Made by a program: the position numbers and the translations under genes. Of a stretch of DNA of 46,481 nucleotides, positions 45,722 through 46,481 are shown piece after piece (the stretch's first letter is position 1; each line of letters begins with the position of its first letter). Source of the stretch: Schaalia sp. lx-260 (lineage in GTDB: Bacteria > Actinomycetota > Actinomycetes > Actinomycetales > Actinomycetaceae); NCBI RefSeq assembly GCF_021083645.1, contig NZ_JAJNRQ010000008.1:1-46481 (forward strand), read 5' to 3'. A model generated the notes under the pieces. The model saw nothing but the letters and a program-made list of their open reading frames with translations. It made no database searches and was not told the DNA's origin.

Positions 45722-46294
45722 ATGGTGTTCGAATGTAGCGAACTTACTGATGAAGAATATCGGCAGCTGTACGACGATCTGCGTGTGTACGCTATCCAGG
45801 TTCCTGACCCAGATAACAACGTAGCGATGAGCGATCAGGGATACAACAACGATCAAGAAGAGGCAATAGTCGGACTGATGCTCCCACTCATCAACAGCAG
45901 CATCGCCATACCAACGGAACTGATGCGTCGCCTGCGTCAGGAAGCCAAATACGATCCGTATTGGGCTCCCGAATTTCGTGACTTGGAAAAAGCTCAGAAG
46001 AAGCTGCGTCAAAAGACCGGTGTTTCCCGTGTAAGCGGGGATGAGTCCACCCGTTCTAAAAAGGCGACGCGCCGGGCGACTCTCGGGCAAATTGGAAGGT
46101 GCCCTACAGGTGTTCCCCGTGTAAGCGGGGATGAGTCGCAAAGCGAGCATTTGGTGATCGACTTGTTCCGCTGCGGGCTTGAAGACTCGTTCGCTGTAGG
46201 TGAGGTAGAAAAGCGACTTAGATTACACGAGCGCGTGAAAAAGGTTGTCGTTATCGACAAAGATCGAAGACTTCACTTTTTCAGCAATCAGTGA
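45722..46294 (+). CDS. Possible immunity protein reading through two CRISPR repeats
   Basis: ATG at 45722 with AGGAGG at 45711–45716, 9 bases after the EndoU-like stop. Residues 1–99 are acidic and helical, no family recognised. The frame then passes through repeat 28 (read VSRVSGDES), 21 residues of intervening sequence, repeat 29 (VPRVSGDES), and a 52-residue charged tail ending HFFSNQ. The natural immunity protein probably ended differently; the tail may belong to another gene cut at repeat 29. Position suggests EndoU immunity, which is inference. Confidence 0.45.
   Translation: MVFECSELTDEEYRQLYDDLRVYAIQVPDPDNNVAMSDQGYNNDQEEAIVGLMLPLINSSIAIPTELMRRLRQEAKYDPYWAPEFRDLEKAQKKLRQKTGVSRVSGDESTRSKKATRRATLGQIGRCPTGVPRVSGDESQSEHLVIDLFRCGLEDSFAVGEVEKRLRLHERVKKVVVIDKDRRLHFFSNQ
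46020..46047 (+). repeat. Mutated CRISPR repeat 28
   Basis: Three changes, all C to T, including the GAGTC ending shared with repeats 27 and 29. 588 bases after repeat 27. Confidence 0.92.
46110..46137 (+). repeat. Mutated CRISPR repeat 29
   Basis: Two C-to-T changes, GTGTAA loop side and the GAGTC ending. 62 bases after repeat 28. Confidence 0.92.
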
Positions 46295-46481
46295 TATCCT
46301 AAAGCAAATCTAGAGGGTACCAGCCAGGCCACCATTAAGGGAGAAATCCTGGCCTATACGACAAATCTTGTTGGTGTGGAGTGAACTTTTGTGGTGTGTT
46401 GGTGGTCAAAACTCGGTCGTTAACTCCCCTTTTTTTTCCCGGGCGTGTAATGGTGATGGGTGAATCGACTACATCGTTGCC
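46295..46481. other. Region after the last repeat
   Basis: No gene visible. GCCAGG (near 46323) and CCTGGC (near 46348) form a six-base stem, and a run of eight or nine T lies near 46430. The window ends here. Confidence 0.4.

Noticed and set aside
1-46481. tRNA or rRNA genes
   Set aside because: I saw no cloverleaf with a GTTC-type T-loop and CCA-proximal stem, and no rRNA-like sequence.

Overview
The window reads as chromosome of an actinobacterium of moderate GC content. The tlyA–nadK–recN–steA–steB cluster, the sufR-led suf operon, the DUF4191 membrane protein, the two-lipoyl SucB and the leaderless-looking start at 18911 all point there. An Actinomycetaceae-like organism is my best guess, not a firm assignment.

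Layout. 1–752 is repeat-rich non-coding DNA. 753–9056 is a tight plus-strand operon: a TPR/HAD-IIA fusion with a coding minisatellite, a 59-residue coiled-coil protein, tlyA, nadK, recN, steA-like and steB/mctB-like, closed by a hairpin terminator. 9272–9898 is a Nudix hydrolase. 10003–16406 is the iron-sulfur assembly operon sufR, sufB, sufD, sufC, sufS, sufU, sufT. 16724–18732 (minus) is a queuosine-salvage pair (yhhQ, tgt). 18911–20521 is an ABC-F ATPase, followed by a structured intergenic region. 20757–23462 (minus) is a polar amino acid ABC transporter under a perfect palindromic operator-like site. Then come DUF4191 (minus), a kinase-like membrane protein (plus), sucB and lpd (minus), a small membrane protein (plus), an SOS-boxed ImuB-like protein (minus), a PEBP protein and trmL (plus).

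33036–44250 is a complete type I-E CRISPR-Cas locus: cas3, cse1, cse2, cas7e, cas5e, cas6e, cas1e, cas2e, a leader, then 25 repeats and 24 spacers of 33 bases on a strict 61-base period.

The most interesting signal is the 310-base gap between cas3 and cse1. It holds a degenerate mini-CRISPR: two diverged repeats whose stems are kept by compensating changes, separated by exactly 33 bases. The first 11 bases of its guide (after the variable first base) recur about 90 bases downstream, upstream of cse1, preceded by AAT. This is the layout expected of a CreR-type guide RNA that would use Cascade to repress its own cas operon.

The second signal is the far end of the array (44251–46294). Four further, mutated repeats flank long stretches of 278, 847, 588 and 62 bases instead of spacers. 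The longer stretches hold gene pieces cut off at the repeats: a holin-like fragment, a frameshifted AbiE-like antitoxin with a truncated toxin, and an EndoU-like toxin domain with a possible immunity gene. All differences in these repeats are C-to-T or G-to-A.
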